This document shows positions 30,772 to 40,564 of a stretch of 64,000 nucleotides of DNA, in pieces. Positions within the stretch are counted from its first letter, which is position 1, and each line of letters begins with the position of its first letter. Under the pieces are notes generated by a model that ran no database searches, was not told the origin of the DNA, and worked only from the letters and a program-made list of their open reading frames with translations. The position numbers and the translations under genes are program-made. Origin of the DNA: Xanthomonas albilineans (GTDB lineage: Bacteria > Pseudomonadota > Gammaproteobacteria > Xanthomonadales > Xanthomonadaceae); NCBI RefSeq assembly GCF_002939705.1, contig NZ_MDCB01000012.1, forward strand, positions 2,711 through 66,710, written 5' to 3'.

Positions 30772-31263
30772 TAGCGGAGTCCTGTTGTGTTGTCGTGGCG
30801 GAGGAAACGCTACATGGATTTTCTGACCTAATGATGCGGCGCCTTCGCGCCGAGCATGCCTGCATTGGGACATATTTCTAATACGATGCCGCGAGCGTGT
30901 CTAACAAGCTGAGCGTGTCTAACAAATCATCCGATGTGAAGCGGCGACACGACAGCGGTTGGTCACAGCGTTTTCCTGCCACCATGGTCGTTGCTTGCAG
31001 TGTCGATGCGTTTTGCGAGATTGCCGACGCGCTCATTGATCGATGGATTGATGCAGTGCATGCGTTGCAGTTTTGTCAAACAGCTGCGGTCGGCACCGAA
31101 CGCAGGCGTTAGAAGCGATCGTGGTTGTGTATGGTCATGCACGCGACGCCATGATGCGTCTGTCTGACCCGATGCGCCGCGGCGCGGCGTCGGTCTGAGT
31201 GTCTGGTGCAATACGTGCAATAGCACCAGTGGATCCTCACGCAGAGCGCGAACTAGCCTGACA
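30772..31263. other. 490-base stretch without a gene, containing a 15-base direct repeat
   Basis: No ORF here looks coding. The only clear structure is the direct repeat at 30893-30925 described separately. Confidence 0.4.
30893..30925 (+). repeat. Tandem 15-base repeat (18-base period)
   Basis: GAGCGTGTCTAACAA occurs at 30893-30907 and again, identically, at 30911-30925, with three bases between. It sits in the non-coding stretch upstream of the cupin-like gene (120 bases from its start). Confidence 0.8.
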
Positions 31264-32187
31264 TTACTGCGGTGGCGTACGTACCGGTAGCGGCACGTTG
31301 CACAAGTCGATATGCCCGGCTGGGCGCTTGTAGAAATTGTCATGACGGTTGCGCCGTGCTTCGACCACGTCGCGGAACGTCTGGGTATCGGTACGCAGTA
31401 ACTGCAGCGCAGTGCGCCCGGCCGCCGGCACGTCGCTGGCGAGACGGATCGCGCGGATGGGGGTGCGTTGTTCGGGATTCTCGTAAAAGCCCATCGGGTC
31501 CGGGCCGCGGGGGATGACGCTGAGCAGTTCCATGCCCTTGACTACGCGACCGACCACGGTGATGTTACGGTCCAGTTGTCGCGGCGACTGCCCGGTGACC
31601 ACATACAGTTCTGCGCCGATGCTGCTGTCCTCGTCGTTGCTGCGGCCGGCGCCGAGGGTGCCGTAGCAATGCGCCAGCCATGCGGTGCCGGCTTTGGGAT
31701 CGCGTGCGACGGGGAAGCCGTCGACGAAGCCGACTTGCGGCGCCCAGCCGTCGCGATCGGGTAGCGGCTGGAACGCCAGCCCGGCGGCTGGGCGCTGAAA
31801 TTCGGCGGGGAGGTGGGTCTTGGCGCTGCCCAGCGACTTGGCCTTGCCGACGCTGTCGGCATCGGGGTCGCCGAACTGCACCACGAAATTGTCCTGCGAT
31901 CGGTAGATGCTCAGCCCGTCCCAGAAGTGCTCGTGGGCGAGGGTGCGGATATTGCCGACGTGCTGCGGCGCAAACGCAGGGGCGAGTTCGATGACGACCC
32001 GTCCCTTATCCAATTCCAAGTAGAGTGTATTGGCCGGGTCCAGGGTGCGCCAATCGCTGGGCTTGGAAGCGTCGAGAATTTCCTGTGGGCTACGGTACGG
32101 TGGTTTCTTGGCTTCGGCCGCTGCTGCGTTGCTCAACGTGGTTGAGCAAAACAGCGCGAGGATGAGCAGAGGCGAGCGCAGCGACAT
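31264..32187 (-). CDS. Periplasmic cyclophilin-type peptidyl-prolyl isomerase
   Basis: A 307-residue exported protein: signal peptide to about residue 23 ([13 protein letters not shown]), then a cyclophilin fold starting [23 protein letters not shown]. The catalytic arginine region reads [19 protein letters not shown], keeping the Arg and the FVxQ motif, but not the usual FHRV and GGD. It is longer than typical PpiA (about 190) by insertions and a C-terminal extension ([20 protein letters not shown]). It should help protein folding in the periplasm. A single gene. Confidence 0.85.
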   Translation of the reverse strand: MSLRSPLLILALFCSTTLSNAAAAEAKKPPYRSPQEILDASKPSDWRTLDPANTLYLELDKGRVVIELAPAFAPQHVGNIRTLAHEHFWDGLSIYRSQDNFVVQFGDPDADSVGKAKSLGSAKTHLPAEFQRPAAGLAFQPLPDRDGWAPQVGFVDGFPVARDPKAGTAWLAHCYGTLGAGRSNDEDSSIGAELYVVTGQSPRQLDRNITVVGRVVKGMELLSVIPRGPDPMGFYENPEQRTPIRAIRLASDVPAAGRTALQLLRTDTQTFRDVVEARRNRHDNFYKRPAGHIDLCNVPLPVRTPPQ

Positions 32188-32304
32188 GGGGGATGTCCGG
32201 TCGGAGGTCGTTCGATTTTCACCGAAGCGCCGGGCGCTGCCAATGCGTTGGCGACGCGGCGGGTTTCGCCGCGTCAGTGCCGGTCCCTCATGCCACGGCG
32301 GCGT

Positions 32305-33612
32305 TCAGCGCGTCTTGCCGTTGCCGCGGTGCTTGAGTGGGGTGACGTTGCCGGCGGGTACCTTGGCGGCAACGGCATTGGCGGCGATGAAGGTGCGGAC
32401 CTGCGGATAGACGATCTCGCGCCAGCGGCGGCCGCTGAAGATGCCGTAATGGCCGGCGCCTTTCACTTCTAGATGCTGGCGGCGCTGCGTGGCGATGCCG
32501 GTGCACAGGTCGTGTACCGCCGCGGTCTGGCCAAGGCCGGAAATGTCGTCCAGTTCGCCTTCGATACTGAGCAGTGCGGTGTCGCGTATCGCGGATGGAT
32601 CGACGCGCTCGTCGCGGACCGCCCATTCCCCGCGCGGCAGCAGGAACTCCTGGAACACGACCCGGATCGTGTCCAGGTAGTAGGTGGCCGGCATGTCCAG
32701 CACCGCGTTGTATTCGTCGTAGAAGCGGCGGTGCGCCTCGGCGTCCTGCAGGTCGCCCTTGATCAGGTTGGCGTAGAAATCCCAGTGCGACATGAAATGC
32801 CGGCTCGGGTTCATCGCCAGGAAGCCGATGTGCTGCAGAAAGCCCGGATACACCTGGCGCCCGTGACCGGGATACCCTGATGGGACGCTGTGGATGAGGT
32901 TATGTTCGAACCAGGACAGCGAGTTACGTGTCGCCAGGTTGTTGACCTCGGTGGGGCTGTGTCGGGCATCGATCGGCCCGCCCATCATCACCAGCGAGCG
33001 CGGCGTGTCTTCGCCGCGCGCGGCCATCAGCGACACCGCCGCCAGTACCGGCACGGTCGGCTGGCATACGCTCATCACGTGCAGCGATGGGGCGCCGATG
33101 TGGCGGATAAACTCCTGCACGTAGTCGACATAGTCGTCCAGGCCGAAGTCGCCTTCGCTCTGCGGCACCATGCGCGCATCGATCCAGTCGGTGACGTAGA
33201 CCTTGTGGTCGCGCAGCAGGGTACGCACGGTATCGCGCAGCAGCGTGGCATGGTGGCCGGACAGCGGCGCCACCACCAGCACCGCGGGTTGCTGCTTGAG
33301 TCTGTCCACGATCGTGGTGTCGTCGCTGAAGCGCTTGAAGCGCAGCAGGCGACAGAACGGCTTGTGCAGCACCTCCTGTTCGACGATCGGCAGCGCGTGC
33401 CCGTCGACCTCGACATGGCTCAGCGCCCAGGCCGGTTTTTCGTAGTCCTTGCCCAGGCGATGCAGCAGTTCGTTGCTGGCGGCGAGACGATCGGCTCCCG
33501 GCATCATCGACCACACGCTGTTGGCGTCGGAGAAGATCTTGGCGTTGGCCTCGGCTTGGTGGACCCAAGGTGCGAGCAGGTTGCGGGTCAGTTCGTGCAA
33601 TTGGTAGAGCAT
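32305..33612 (-). CDS. phaZ: Intracellular polyhydroxyalkanoate (PHB) depolymerase
   Basis: A 435-residue cytosolic hydrolase of the PhaZ (intracellular poly-3-hydroxybutyrate depolymerase) family. The nucleophile is Cys183 in SVCQPTVP, the cysteine-type elbow that marks this class, and the HYGIFSGRRWREIVYP ending is typical. It breaks stored PHB into hydroxybutyrate. I chose the ATG at 33612 because LYQLHELTRNLLAP is the family N-terminus; the frame opens 11 codons further. No PHA synthase is in the window. Confidence 0.93.
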   Translation of the reverse strand: MLYQLHELTRNLLAPWVHQAEANAKIFSDANSVWSMMPGADRLAASNELLHRLGKDYEKPAWALSHVEVDGHALPIVEQEVLHKPFCRLLRFKRFSDDTTIVDRLKQQPAVLVVAPLSGHHATLLRDTVRTLLRDHKVYVTDWIDARMVPQSEGDFGLDDYVDYVQEFIRHIGAPSLHVMSVCQPTVPVLAAVSLMAARGEDTPRSLVMMGGPIDARHSPTEVNNLATRNSLSWFEHNLIHSVPSGYPGHGRQVYPGFLQHIGFLAMNPSRHFMSHWDFYANLIKGDLQDAEAHRRFYDEYNAVLDMPATYYLDTIRVVFQEFLLPRGEWAVRDERVDPSAIRDTALLSIEGELDDISGLGQTAAVHDLCTGIATQRRQHLEVKGAGHYGIFSGRRWREIVYPQVRTFIAANAVAAKVPAGNVTPLKHRGNGKTR

Positions 33613-33675
33613 GCCGGTGTCCCCATCCTGAGCATATGCTGCCATGCAGCATAACCCATTGCCGCCGGCCGCACC

Positions 33676-34281
33676 TTAATGGGTCGCCAGATCCGTCGTC
33701 TCCAGCGCCGCCGCATCGCCCGCCAGTGCTGGGCTCAACCAGCAGTGACTGCCCACCGCGCGTAAGCCGACTGCACCGAATTGGCGTCGGTACCAGCGTG
33801 CTGCACGTGGCTGGAACTCGGCATGGTCGCCGTCGAAGTCGTCCTGGGCGGTGAACGTCTCTAGGAATGCGAGCCCGCCGCACAGCTCGGCCAGCCCCGG
33901 CAGACCTTGGCGTAGTTCGCGGCTGGGCACGTAGTGAAGGACATCCGAACACACCAGCAGGTCCACCGGGGCGCACGGTCGCAGCCAGGCGAAATCGCCG
34001 AAGCGCGCCGGGTGCAGGTTGCGCTGGCGGCCATAGCGGGCGACCGCATAGTCGCTGCTGTCGAAACCGAGGTAGTGGAGTTTGGGGCGTCGTTTCAGCA
34101 GCGGCGCGCGCCAGGCACCTTCGCCGCAGCCGATGTCGAGTACGCTGCGGATCGGGCGTTCCAGGTAGTACTCGGCCTGCGCGATGGCGAGGGCGACCTT
34201 GCGTGCCAGACGCGCGGCATTGCCGATGCCGTCGCGGCGGTACCAGCGCTGGAAGTAGTCGGCGTCGTACTGTTTCTGCAT
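33676..34281 (-). CDS. Class I SAM-dependent methyltransferase
   Basis: A 201-residue protein with the SAM-binding glycine loop VLDIGCGEG at 47-55 and a motif-II-like LLVCSDVLHYV. There is no extra domain, so the substrate is unknown. The ATG at 34281 (QKQYDADYFQRWY) fits; a longer frame reaches 34329. It is divergent from hemJ with starts 80 bases apart. Confidence 0.85.
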   Translation of the reverse strand: MQKQYDADYFQRWYRRDGIGNAARLARKVALAIAQAEYYLERPIRSVLDIGCGEGAWRAPLLKRRPKLHYLGFDSSDYAVARYGRQRNLHPARFGDFAWLRPCAPVDLLVCSDVLHYVPSRELRQGLPGLAELCGGLAFLETFTAQDDFDGDHAEFQPRAARWYRRQFGAVGLRAVGSHCWLSPALAGDAAALETTDLATH

Positions 34282-34361
34282 GCGTGTATTGGTCCGTGCG
34301 GTCGCGGGACGAATGGGACAAAATGGCACGACATCCTACGCCAGTGGTCTGGAGCCAGCGC

Positions 34362-34814
34362 ATGCAACTCTATCTGTGGATCAAGTCCCTGCATCTGCTG
34401 TTCGTGATCGCCTGGATGGCGGCCGTGTTCTATCTGCCGCGCATCCTGGTCAACATCGCCGAGAGCGCGGGCCAGCCGCAGGTGCAGGAGCGGCTGGTAC
34501 TGATGGGGCGGCGTCTGTACCGTTTCGGCCACAGCATGTTCGGTCTGGCGTTGTTGCTGGGATTGATCCTGTGGCTGGGTGACAAGGTGCTGCCGGATTT
34601 CCCGACCATGGTCGTGCCTGACCACAGCGGCTGGCTGCATGCCAAGCTGGGTCTGGTGGCGCTGATGCTGGCCTACTACGTGTTCACCGGGCGCTGGCTC
34701 AAGCGGGTGGGGCAGCAGGCGCTGCCGTCCTCGCGCGCGCTGCGCCTGTTCAACGAGCTGCCGGTGCTGGTGTTGCTGGTGGTGATCTGGCTGGTGTTGG
34801 CGAAGCCGTTTTGA
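34362..34814 (+). CDS. hemJ: HemJ-type protoporphyrinogen IX oxidase
   Basis: A 150-residue membrane protein with about four helices, of the HemJ/UPF0093 family (often auto-named CopD). Landmarks: YLWIKSLHLLFVIAWMAAVFYLPR with His11, then GWLHAKLGLV, and the C-terminal FNELPVLVLLVVIWLVLAKPF. HemJ converts protoporphyrinogen IX to protoporphyrin IX in heme synthesis in organisms without HemG or HemY. GGAG lies before the ATG. Confidence 0.85.
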   Translation: MQLYLWIKSLHLLFVIAWMAAVFYLPRILVNIAESAGQPQVQERLVLMGRRLYRFGHSMFGLALLLGLILWLGDKVLPDFPTMVVPDHSGWLHAKLGLVALMLAYYVFTGRWLKRVGQQALPSSRALRLFNELPVLVLLVVIWLVLAKPF

Positions 34815-35025
34815 GCAGGCCCGGCGACTAGGCAAATCCTGGCAGTCGATTCTCTCGTGGCATATGCAAGCGCCGATGCGCACACCTGTCGTCCATCATG
34901 AAATCCCGTGCTGTGATCGACCGCTGCGCGCGACATGCACGCGGCGGCTCGATTGCAACTAGTGTCGACAGCACATCGGCAAGGGGGAGCGATGCAGCGC
35001 AACACTGTGCGTAGGTGAGGGAGGG

Positions 35026-35985
35026 TCAGGCGGCCTCGTAGGCGCCATAGCTGCGCAGGCGCTCGTAGCGCTTTTGCAGCAGTTGCGCGATTGGCTGCCG
35101 TTCCAACGCCTCCAGCTCGTTGAGCAACACGGCTTTCAGGCGCTTGCCCATCTGCATGGGATTGCGATGCGCGCCACCGATCGGTTCGCGGATCACCTTG
35201 TCGACCAGGCCGAGCGCGGACAGCCGATTGGCGGTCAGGCCCAGTTGCTCGGCGGCGTCCCTGGCCTTGCTGGCATCCTTCCATAGGATCGAGGCGCAGC
35301 CTTCCGGCGAAATCACCGAGTAGGTGCCGTACTGCAGCATCAAGGTCCGGTCGCCCACACCGATTGCCAGCGCGCCGCCGGAGCCGCCTTCGCCGATCAC
35401 GGTACAGATCACCGGTACCTTCAATTCGGCCATTTCCAGCAGGTTGCGCGCGATCGCCTCGCTCTGGCCGCGCTCTTCGGCGCCGATGCCCGGGTAGGCG
35501 CCCGGGGTGTCGATGAAGGTCAGCAGCGGCAGTTTGAAACGCTCGGCCAGTTTCATCAGGCGCAGCGCCTTGCGGTAGCCTTCTGGGCGCGGCATGCCGA
35601 AGTTGCGCGCGATCTTGCTCTTGGTATCGCGTCCCTTTTGGTGGCCGATGATGACCACGGAGCGGCCATCGATGCGACCGATGCCGCCGACGATGGCCTT
35701 GTCGTCGGAAAACGCGCGGTCGCCTGCCAGTTCCTGGAATTCGTCGCACAGCACGTTGATGTAATCCAGCGTGTACGGGCGCTGCGGATGCCGCGCCAAC
35801 TGCGAGATCTGCCAGGCCGATAGATCGCGGAAGATCTGCGCGGTGCGTGCCCGGAGTTTGTCCTGTAGCGCCTCCACTTCGGTGTCGACGTTGACCGCCG
35901 TGCCGGTGCTGGCGCTACGCAGTTCCTGGATCTTGGCTTCCAGATCGGCAATGGGTTGCTCGAAGTCGAGGTAGTTCGGGTTCAT
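35026..35985 (-). CDS. accA: Acetyl-CoA carboxylase carboxyltransferase subunit alpha
   Basis: A 319-residue subunit of acetyl-CoA carboxylase, which makes malonyl-CoA to start fatty-acid synthesis. It has [16 protein letters not shown] at the N-terminus and the carboxyltransferase core ([53 protein letters not shown]). The normal length and position after dnaE match gammaproteobacterial order. The partner AccD would be elsewhere. A 154-base gap separates it from dnaE, so it may have its own promoter. Confidence 0.97.
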   Translation of the reverse strand: MNPNYLDFEQPIADLEAKIQELRSASTGTAVNVDTEVEALQDKLRARTAQIFRDLSAWQISQLARHPQRPYTLDYINVLCDEFQELAGDRAFSDDKAIVGGIGRIDGRSVVIIGHQKGRDTKSKIARNFGMPRPEGYRKALRLMKLAERFKLPLLTFIDTPGAYPGIGAEERGQSEAIARNLLEMAELKVPVICTVIGEGGSGGALAIGVGDRTLMLQYGTYSVISPEGCASILWKDASKARDAAEQLGLTANRLSALGLVDKVIREPIGGAHRNPMQMGKRLKAVLLNELEALERQPIAQLLQKRYERLRSYGAYEAA

Positions 35986-36139
35986 TGGAAGCGGTGGTGA
36001 GCGTGAGGTGCGCAGTTTAGCCGAATGCCGGCGATCACCCCGTACGCGGCCGTTCGGTGGCGTGGTTGGGCGAAGGTTAGTGTCATTGGCCGGTGCATGC
36101 GAAGCGACAATAGAGGCACCGTGGTAGCGGCCTCGCGGA

Positions 36140-39100
36140 TCAGTTCGCCCACGGCGGCGTGTATTTGACTTTCACCGCGCGCACCGCCGGATCGCCGCGC
36201 AGCGCGTCCAGCAGGTGCGGATCCACGCGCACCGAATGATTGCCGTTGAGGTCGAGCATGCCGGCCACGCTGCCTTGCGCGGATTGCAGTAACAGGTCCA
36301 GACGCAGTGGCGTCTTGCCCGGGCGGTGGCGGGCGAGCAAGCCGTCGATGCGCGGCCAGGCGCTGCGTTGGCGCAAATCCAGCCGCAAGGACAGCCGCTG
36401 CGCGTGGTGGGTGCAGATTTGTTCGTAGTCCCAGCATTGGCGGATGCGCATGGCATAGCCGCCGTTGAATTCGTCCTCGCGCACGCCGCCCTTGACGATC
36501 AGCAGACGGTCGCGGGTGAGCAGGTGGCCGAACTCGGCGAGGGCATCGGAGAACGCGCTGCATTCGATGCGACCGCGGCCGTCCTCCAGTTGCACGAACA
36601 CCTGGCTGTCGCCCTTGCGGCGCACGCCGACCACCAGGCCGGCCAGAATTGCGCTGACTTCCGGACGCCAAGCGCGCTTTTCGCCATCGCCCTCGCCACT
36701 GCGTCCACGTCCACCGTTGGATTGCGCGCAGATTTTTTCCAGTGCTCCGAGGTCGCAGCCGACCAGTTCGCGGACTTCGTCGCGGTATGGATCGAACGGA
36801 TGCCCGCTGAGGTAAAAGCCGAGCGTCTCGCGCTCGCCGGCCAGCAACTGGCCGAGCGGCCATTCCTTGCTTTCCGGCAGGCTCAAGTGCAGTGCCGGTG
36901 CGCTGGTGTCGGCGTTGCCGAACAGCGAGTTCTGCCCGGAGGCGCGCTCGCGTGCCATCTGCTCGGTGGCCTTCATCACCTCCGGCAGTTGCAGCATCAG
37001 CGTGGCGCGGTTGCTGTCCAGCCCGTCCATCGCGCCTGCGTGGATCAGCGCTTCCAGCGTGCGCTTGTTGAGCTTGGCCGATTCCACACGTGTGCAGAAA
37101 TCCATCAGCGAGATGTAGGTGCCGCCGCGCTCGCGTTCGGCCACGATCGCCTCGCAGGCGCCGCGACCCACGCCCTTGATCGCGCCCAGGCCATACTGGA
37201 TGGTGTCGGGTGTGGCCGCTTCGAACATGTAAGCCGAGGCGTTGATCCGCGGGGGCCGCACGGTCAGTCCGAGGTTGCGGACTTCGTCGAGGAAGCCCAC
37301 GACCTTGTCGGTGTTGTCCATGTCCGAGGACAGGGTCGCGGCCATGAATTCGGCTGGATAGTGGCGTTTCAGCCAGGCGGTCTGATAGCTGACCAGTGCG
37401 TAGGCGGCGGCGTGCGATTTGTTGAAACCGTAGCCGGCGAACTTCTCCATCAGGTCGAAGATTTCGTCGGCCTTGGCCTCGCCGACACCGCCCTTGGCTG
37501 CGCCTTCGCGGAAGATTTCGCGATGTTTGGCCATCTCCGCCGGCACCTTCTTGCCCATCGCGCGGCGCAGCAAGTCCGCGCCGCCCAGCGAGTAGTCGCC
37601 GACGATCTGCGCCATCTGCATGACCTGCTCCTGGTACACCATGATGCCGTAGGTGTCTTTCAGGATGGCTTCGGTGCGTGGATCGGGGTAGAGGATCGCC
37701 TGCTGGCCGTGCTTGCGAGCGTTGAAGTCCGGAATCAGGTCCATCGGGCCGGGGCGGTACAGCGACACCAGCGCGATCAGGTCCTCGAAGCGGTCCGGCT
37801 TGGCGTCCTTGAGCAGGCGGCGCATGCCCGAGGATTCGAACTGGAACACCGCGCCGGTGCTGCCCGAGGCGAAGATGTCTTTGTAGGTCGGCACATCGTC
37901 GAGCGGAATCGCGGTGATCTCCACCGCCGGGATGCCGGCGCGTGCGTGGCGCACGTTGATCGCTTTCACCGCCCAGTCGATGATGGTCAGCGTGCGCAGG
38001 CCGAGGAAGTCGAACTTGACCAGGCCGACCTGCTCGACATCGTCCTTGTCGAACTGGGTGACGGGATTCTTGCCCAGGTGATCGACGTCGTGTTCGGCGA
38101 ACAGCGGGCAGAAGTCCGACAGCGGTGTCGGTGCGATCACCACGCCGCCAGCGTGCTTGCCGGCGTTGCGGGTGAGGTCTTCGAGTTGTCGCGCCAGATC
38201 GATCAGGTCGCGGACGTCTTCCTCGCTCTGGTAGCGCTGGATCAATTCCGGCGCGGCCATTTCGCTGTCCTTGCCTTCGCCCATCGCATCCTTGAGGGTG
38301 ATGCCGAGGATGTTGGGGATCAGCTTGGCCACCCCATCGACCAGACCATAAGGGAAGCCGAGCACGCGGCCGCAGTCGCGCACCACCGCCTTCGCCGCCA
38401 TGGTGCCGTAGGTGATGATCTGGCTGACCCGGTCGCGCCCATATTTGCGCGCCACGTAGTCGATTACCTCGTCGCGGCGGTCCATGCAGAAGTCGATGTC
38501 GAAGTCGGGCATCGACACGCGTTCGGGGTTGAGGAAGCGCTCGAACAGCAGGTTGTACGGCAGTGGGTCCAGGTCGGTGATCTGCAACGCCCAGGCCACC
38601 AGCGAACCGGCGCCGGAACCGCGGCCCGGGCCGATCGGAATACCCTGCTGCTTGCCCCATTGGATGAAGTCAGCCACGATCAGGAAGTAGCCGGGAAAGC
38701 CCATCTTGATGATGGTGTCCAACTCGAATTCGAGCCGCTCCACGTAGTCCTGGCGGGTCTTGCCGGGGGCCAGTGGATGTTTCTCCAGGCGTGCGGCCAG
38801 GCCGTCGCGGGATTGGCTGCGGATCCAGCTGTCCAGGGTCTCGTCGTCGGGCACCGGGTAGGCGGGCAGGAAGTAGGTGCCCAACTGCATCTGGAGGTTG
38901 CAGCGTTGCGCCAGTGCCAGGGTGTTGTCGAGCGCGTCGGGAATGTCGGCGAACAACGCGGCCATCTCCTCGGCCGATTTGAGGTACTGCTGATCGCTGT
39001 ACTCGCGTGGACGCTTGGGGTCGTCGAGCACGCGGCCGGAGGAGATGCACACGCGCGCTTCGTGCGCGGCGAAATCGCTGGCGTACAGGAAGCGCACGTC

Positions 39101-39736
39101 GTTGCTGGCCACCACGGGCAGGCCGCGCATGCCGGCGGCATGCAGGGCGAACTGGTTGAACGCTTCCTCGCCATCGCGGCCGGTGCGGGTCAGTTCCAAG
39201 TGCAGGCCGTCGCCGAAGATGCGTTGCCAGTCGGCCAGTTGCTGTTCGGCCAGATCGTGGCGACCTTCGCTGGCCAGACGCCCGGCCAGGCTGTTGCGCC
39301 CGGCCAGTGCGAACAGGTTGTCGCTGCCGCTTTGCAGCCATTCTGGGCGCAGTGCCACGCCACCTTCGCTGCGATGGCCTTCCAGCCAGGCACGGGTCAG
39401 TAGTCGCGACAGGCTCAGGTAGCCGTCGCGGTTGCGACACAGCACGGTCAGCCGCCATGGCGCCTGGCTGCCGTCGGCGATCAGCAGGTCGGCGCCAGCG
39501 ATCGCCTTGATGCCCACGCCCTCGGCGGCTTTGTAGAACTTGACCAGCGCGAACAGGTTGTTGAGATCGGTGACCGCCAGCGCAGGCAGATCGAGTTCCA
39601 CCGCGCGGCTGAGTAGATTGGCTTGCTTGGCTTTCTTCGGGTCGGCCTGATCCGGTTTCTCGGGCACACGGATGGTCGAATCCGCCAGCGAGAACTCGGT
39701 GTGGATGTGCAGGTGAGCGAAACGGGAAGTGGACAT
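36140..39736 (-). CDS. dnaE: DNA polymerase III alpha subunit
   Basis: A 1198-residue C-family replicative polymerase. The N-terminal PHP domain begins [15 protein letters not shown]; the catalytic aspartates are in [13 protein letters not shown]. Beta-clamp and OB-fold regions follow in the last 350 residues ([22 protein letters not shown]). Length is normal for proteobacterial DnaE1. ATG at 39736. It lies in the usual lpxB-rnhB-dnaE-accA order. Confidence 0.98.
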   Translation of the reverse strand: MSTSRFAHLHIHTEFSLADSTIRVPEKPDQADPKKAKQANLLSRAVELDLPALAVTDLNNLFALVKFYKAAEGVGIKAIAGADLLIADGSQAPWRLTVLCRNRDGYLSLSRLLTRAWLEGHRSEGGVALRPEWLQSGSDNLFALAGRNSLAGRLASEGRHDLAEQQLADWQRIFGDGLHLELTRTGRDGEEAFNQFALHAAGMRGLPVVASNDVRFLYASDFAAHEARVCISSGRVLDDPKRPREYSDQQYLKSAEEMAALFADIPDALDNTLALAQRCNLQMQLGTYFLPAYPVPDDETLDSWIRSQSRDGLAARLEKHPLAPGKTRQDYVERLEFELDTIIKMGFPGYFLIVADFIQWGKQQGIPIGPGRGSGAGSLVAWALQITDLDPLPYNLLFERFLNPERVSMPDFDIDFCMDRRDEVIDYVARKYGRDRVSQIITYGTMAAKAVVRDCGRVLGFPYGLVDGVAKLIPNILGITLKDAMGEGKDSEMAAPELIQRYQSEEDVRDLIDLARQLEDLTRNAGKHAGGVVIAPTPLSDFCPLFAEHDVDHLGKNPVTQFDKDDVEQVGLVKFDFLGLRTLTIIDWAVKAINVRHARAGIPAVEITAIPLDDVPTYKDIFASGSTGAVFQFESSGMRRLLKDAKPDRFEDLIALVSLYRPGPMDLIPDFNARKHGQQAILYPDPRTEAILKDTYGIMVYQEQVMQMAQIVGDYSLGGADLLRRAMGKKVPAEMAKHREIFREGAAKGGVGEAKADEIFDLMEKFAGYGFNKSHAAAYALVSYQTAWLKRHYPAEFMAATLSSDMDNTDKVVGFLDEVRNLGLTVRPPRINASAYMFEAATPDTIQYGLGAIKGVGRGACEAIVAERERGGTYISLMDFCTRVESAKLNKRTLEALIHAGAMDGLDSNRATLMLQLPEVMKATEQMARERASGQNSLFGNADTSAPALHLSLPESKEWPLGQLLAGERETLGFYLSGHPFDPYRDEVRELVGCDLGALEKICAQSNGGRGRSGEGDGEKRAWRPEVSAILAGLVVGVRRKGDSQVFVQLEDGRGRIECSAFSDALAEFGHLLTRDRLLIVKGGVREDEFNGGYAMRIRQCWDYEQICTHHAQRLSLRLDLRQRSAWPRIDGLLARHRPGKTPLRLDLLLQSAQGSVAGMLDLNGNHSVRVDPHLLDALRGDPAVRAVKVKYTPPWAN

Positions 39737-39808
39737 GCGGAACCAGAGCGATGCCCATGCAGGGTAGCGGCGGGGGCGGGAGGGGGCAAGGCTTGACAGG
39801 GCAAGCGC

Positions 39809-39822
39809 CGGGATTCGGGACA
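39809..39822 (+). repeat. GGGA heptad repeat, two units
   Basis: CGGGATT followed by CGGGACA, in the spacer between rnhB and dnaE. Same base pattern as the longer arrays in lpxB and rnhB. Confidence 0.4.
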
Positions 39823-39904
39823 GGTCTCACGCGGGCGTCGATCATCTCCCGTCGCGGCCAGCACCCGCGGCGGATGCGCTGATGCGAGATGTATGCGGCA
39901 GCAC

Positions 39905-40564
39905 CTAGTCTCGCGTCCTCGGTCCTGCATCCCGGTCTTCCATTGCCTTGCGCACCGGCGCGAAGCTGCGTCGGTGCTGTGGGCAGGGACCATGCGCGGC
40001 CAGTGCGGCCAGGTGCGCTGGCGTGGCATAGCCTTTATGCAGGTCGAAACCGTAATGCGGGTGCTCTGCGTGCAGATGTTGCATGATTCGGTCGCGGGTG
40101 ACTTTGGCGATGATCGAGGCGGCCATGATGGCGCGATCGAGCGCGTCGCCACCGATCAGCGCTTCGGCGGGGCAGGGCAGGCCCTTGGGCACGCGGTTGC
40201 CATCGATGCGAGCGAAGCCGGCGACATGGGCCACGCCTTCGACGGCGCGACGCATGCCGAGCATGGTCGCTTGGTAGATATTGAGGCGGTCGATCTCCTC
40301 GGCTTCGATCAGCACGACCTGCCAGGCCAGGGCGCGCTCGATGATGCGTGGGTACAGTGTCTCGCGCCGTGCGGCGGTCAGTTGCTTGGAGTCATCGAGT
40401 CCGTTGATGCGGGGCTGGTTCGGATCGAACACCACCGCCGCGACCGCGACCGGCCCGGCCAGCGGTCCGCGCCCGGCTTCGTCGACCCCGGCATAAAGTC
40501 GTGAGTCGGGATCCGGCGGCAGCGGCTCGGGGAAAAGCGCCAGGTCGGGTGGTTGCCTGTTCAC
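39905..40564 (-). CDS. rnhB: Ribonuclease HII
   Basis: A 219-residue nuclease that cuts the RNA strand of RNA-DNA hybrids and single ribonucleotides in DNA. The active-site segment is [16 protein letters not shown], followed by DDSKQL. It starts with GTG at 40564, overlapping the lpxB stop as GTGA. The last residues (RDAGPRTRD) are encoded by heptad repeat DNA, so the C-terminus probably differs between relatives. Confidence 0.95.
   Translation of the reverse strand: MNRQPPDLALFPEPLPPDPDSRLYAGVDEAGRGPLAGPVAVAAVVFDPNQPRINGLDDSKQLTAARRETLYPRIIERALAWQVVLIEAEEIDRLNIYQATMLGMRRAVEGVAHVAGFARIDGNRVPKGLPCPAEALIGGDALDRAIMAASIIAKVTRDRIMQHLHAEHPHYGFDLHKGYATPAHLAALAAHGPCPQHRRSFAPVRKAMEDRDAGPRTRD
39908..39935 (-). 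repeat. Heptad repeat at the end of rnhB
   Basis: On the plus strand GTCTCGC, GTCCTCG, GTCCTGC and ATCCCGG follow one another with a strict seven-base period, covering the final codons of rnhB up to its stop. On the minus strand the unit reads roughly SAGGAC. Confidence 0.5.

Noticed and set aside
34362-34814. Copper resistance protein CopD
   Set aside because: The helix motifs fit HemJ, with which CopD-like automatic names are often confused.
36326-39403. A 1025-codon open frame on the plus strand
   Set aside because: It lies entirely opposite dnaE, whose protein matches polymerase III end to end. High-GC codon bias keeps the opposite frame open.
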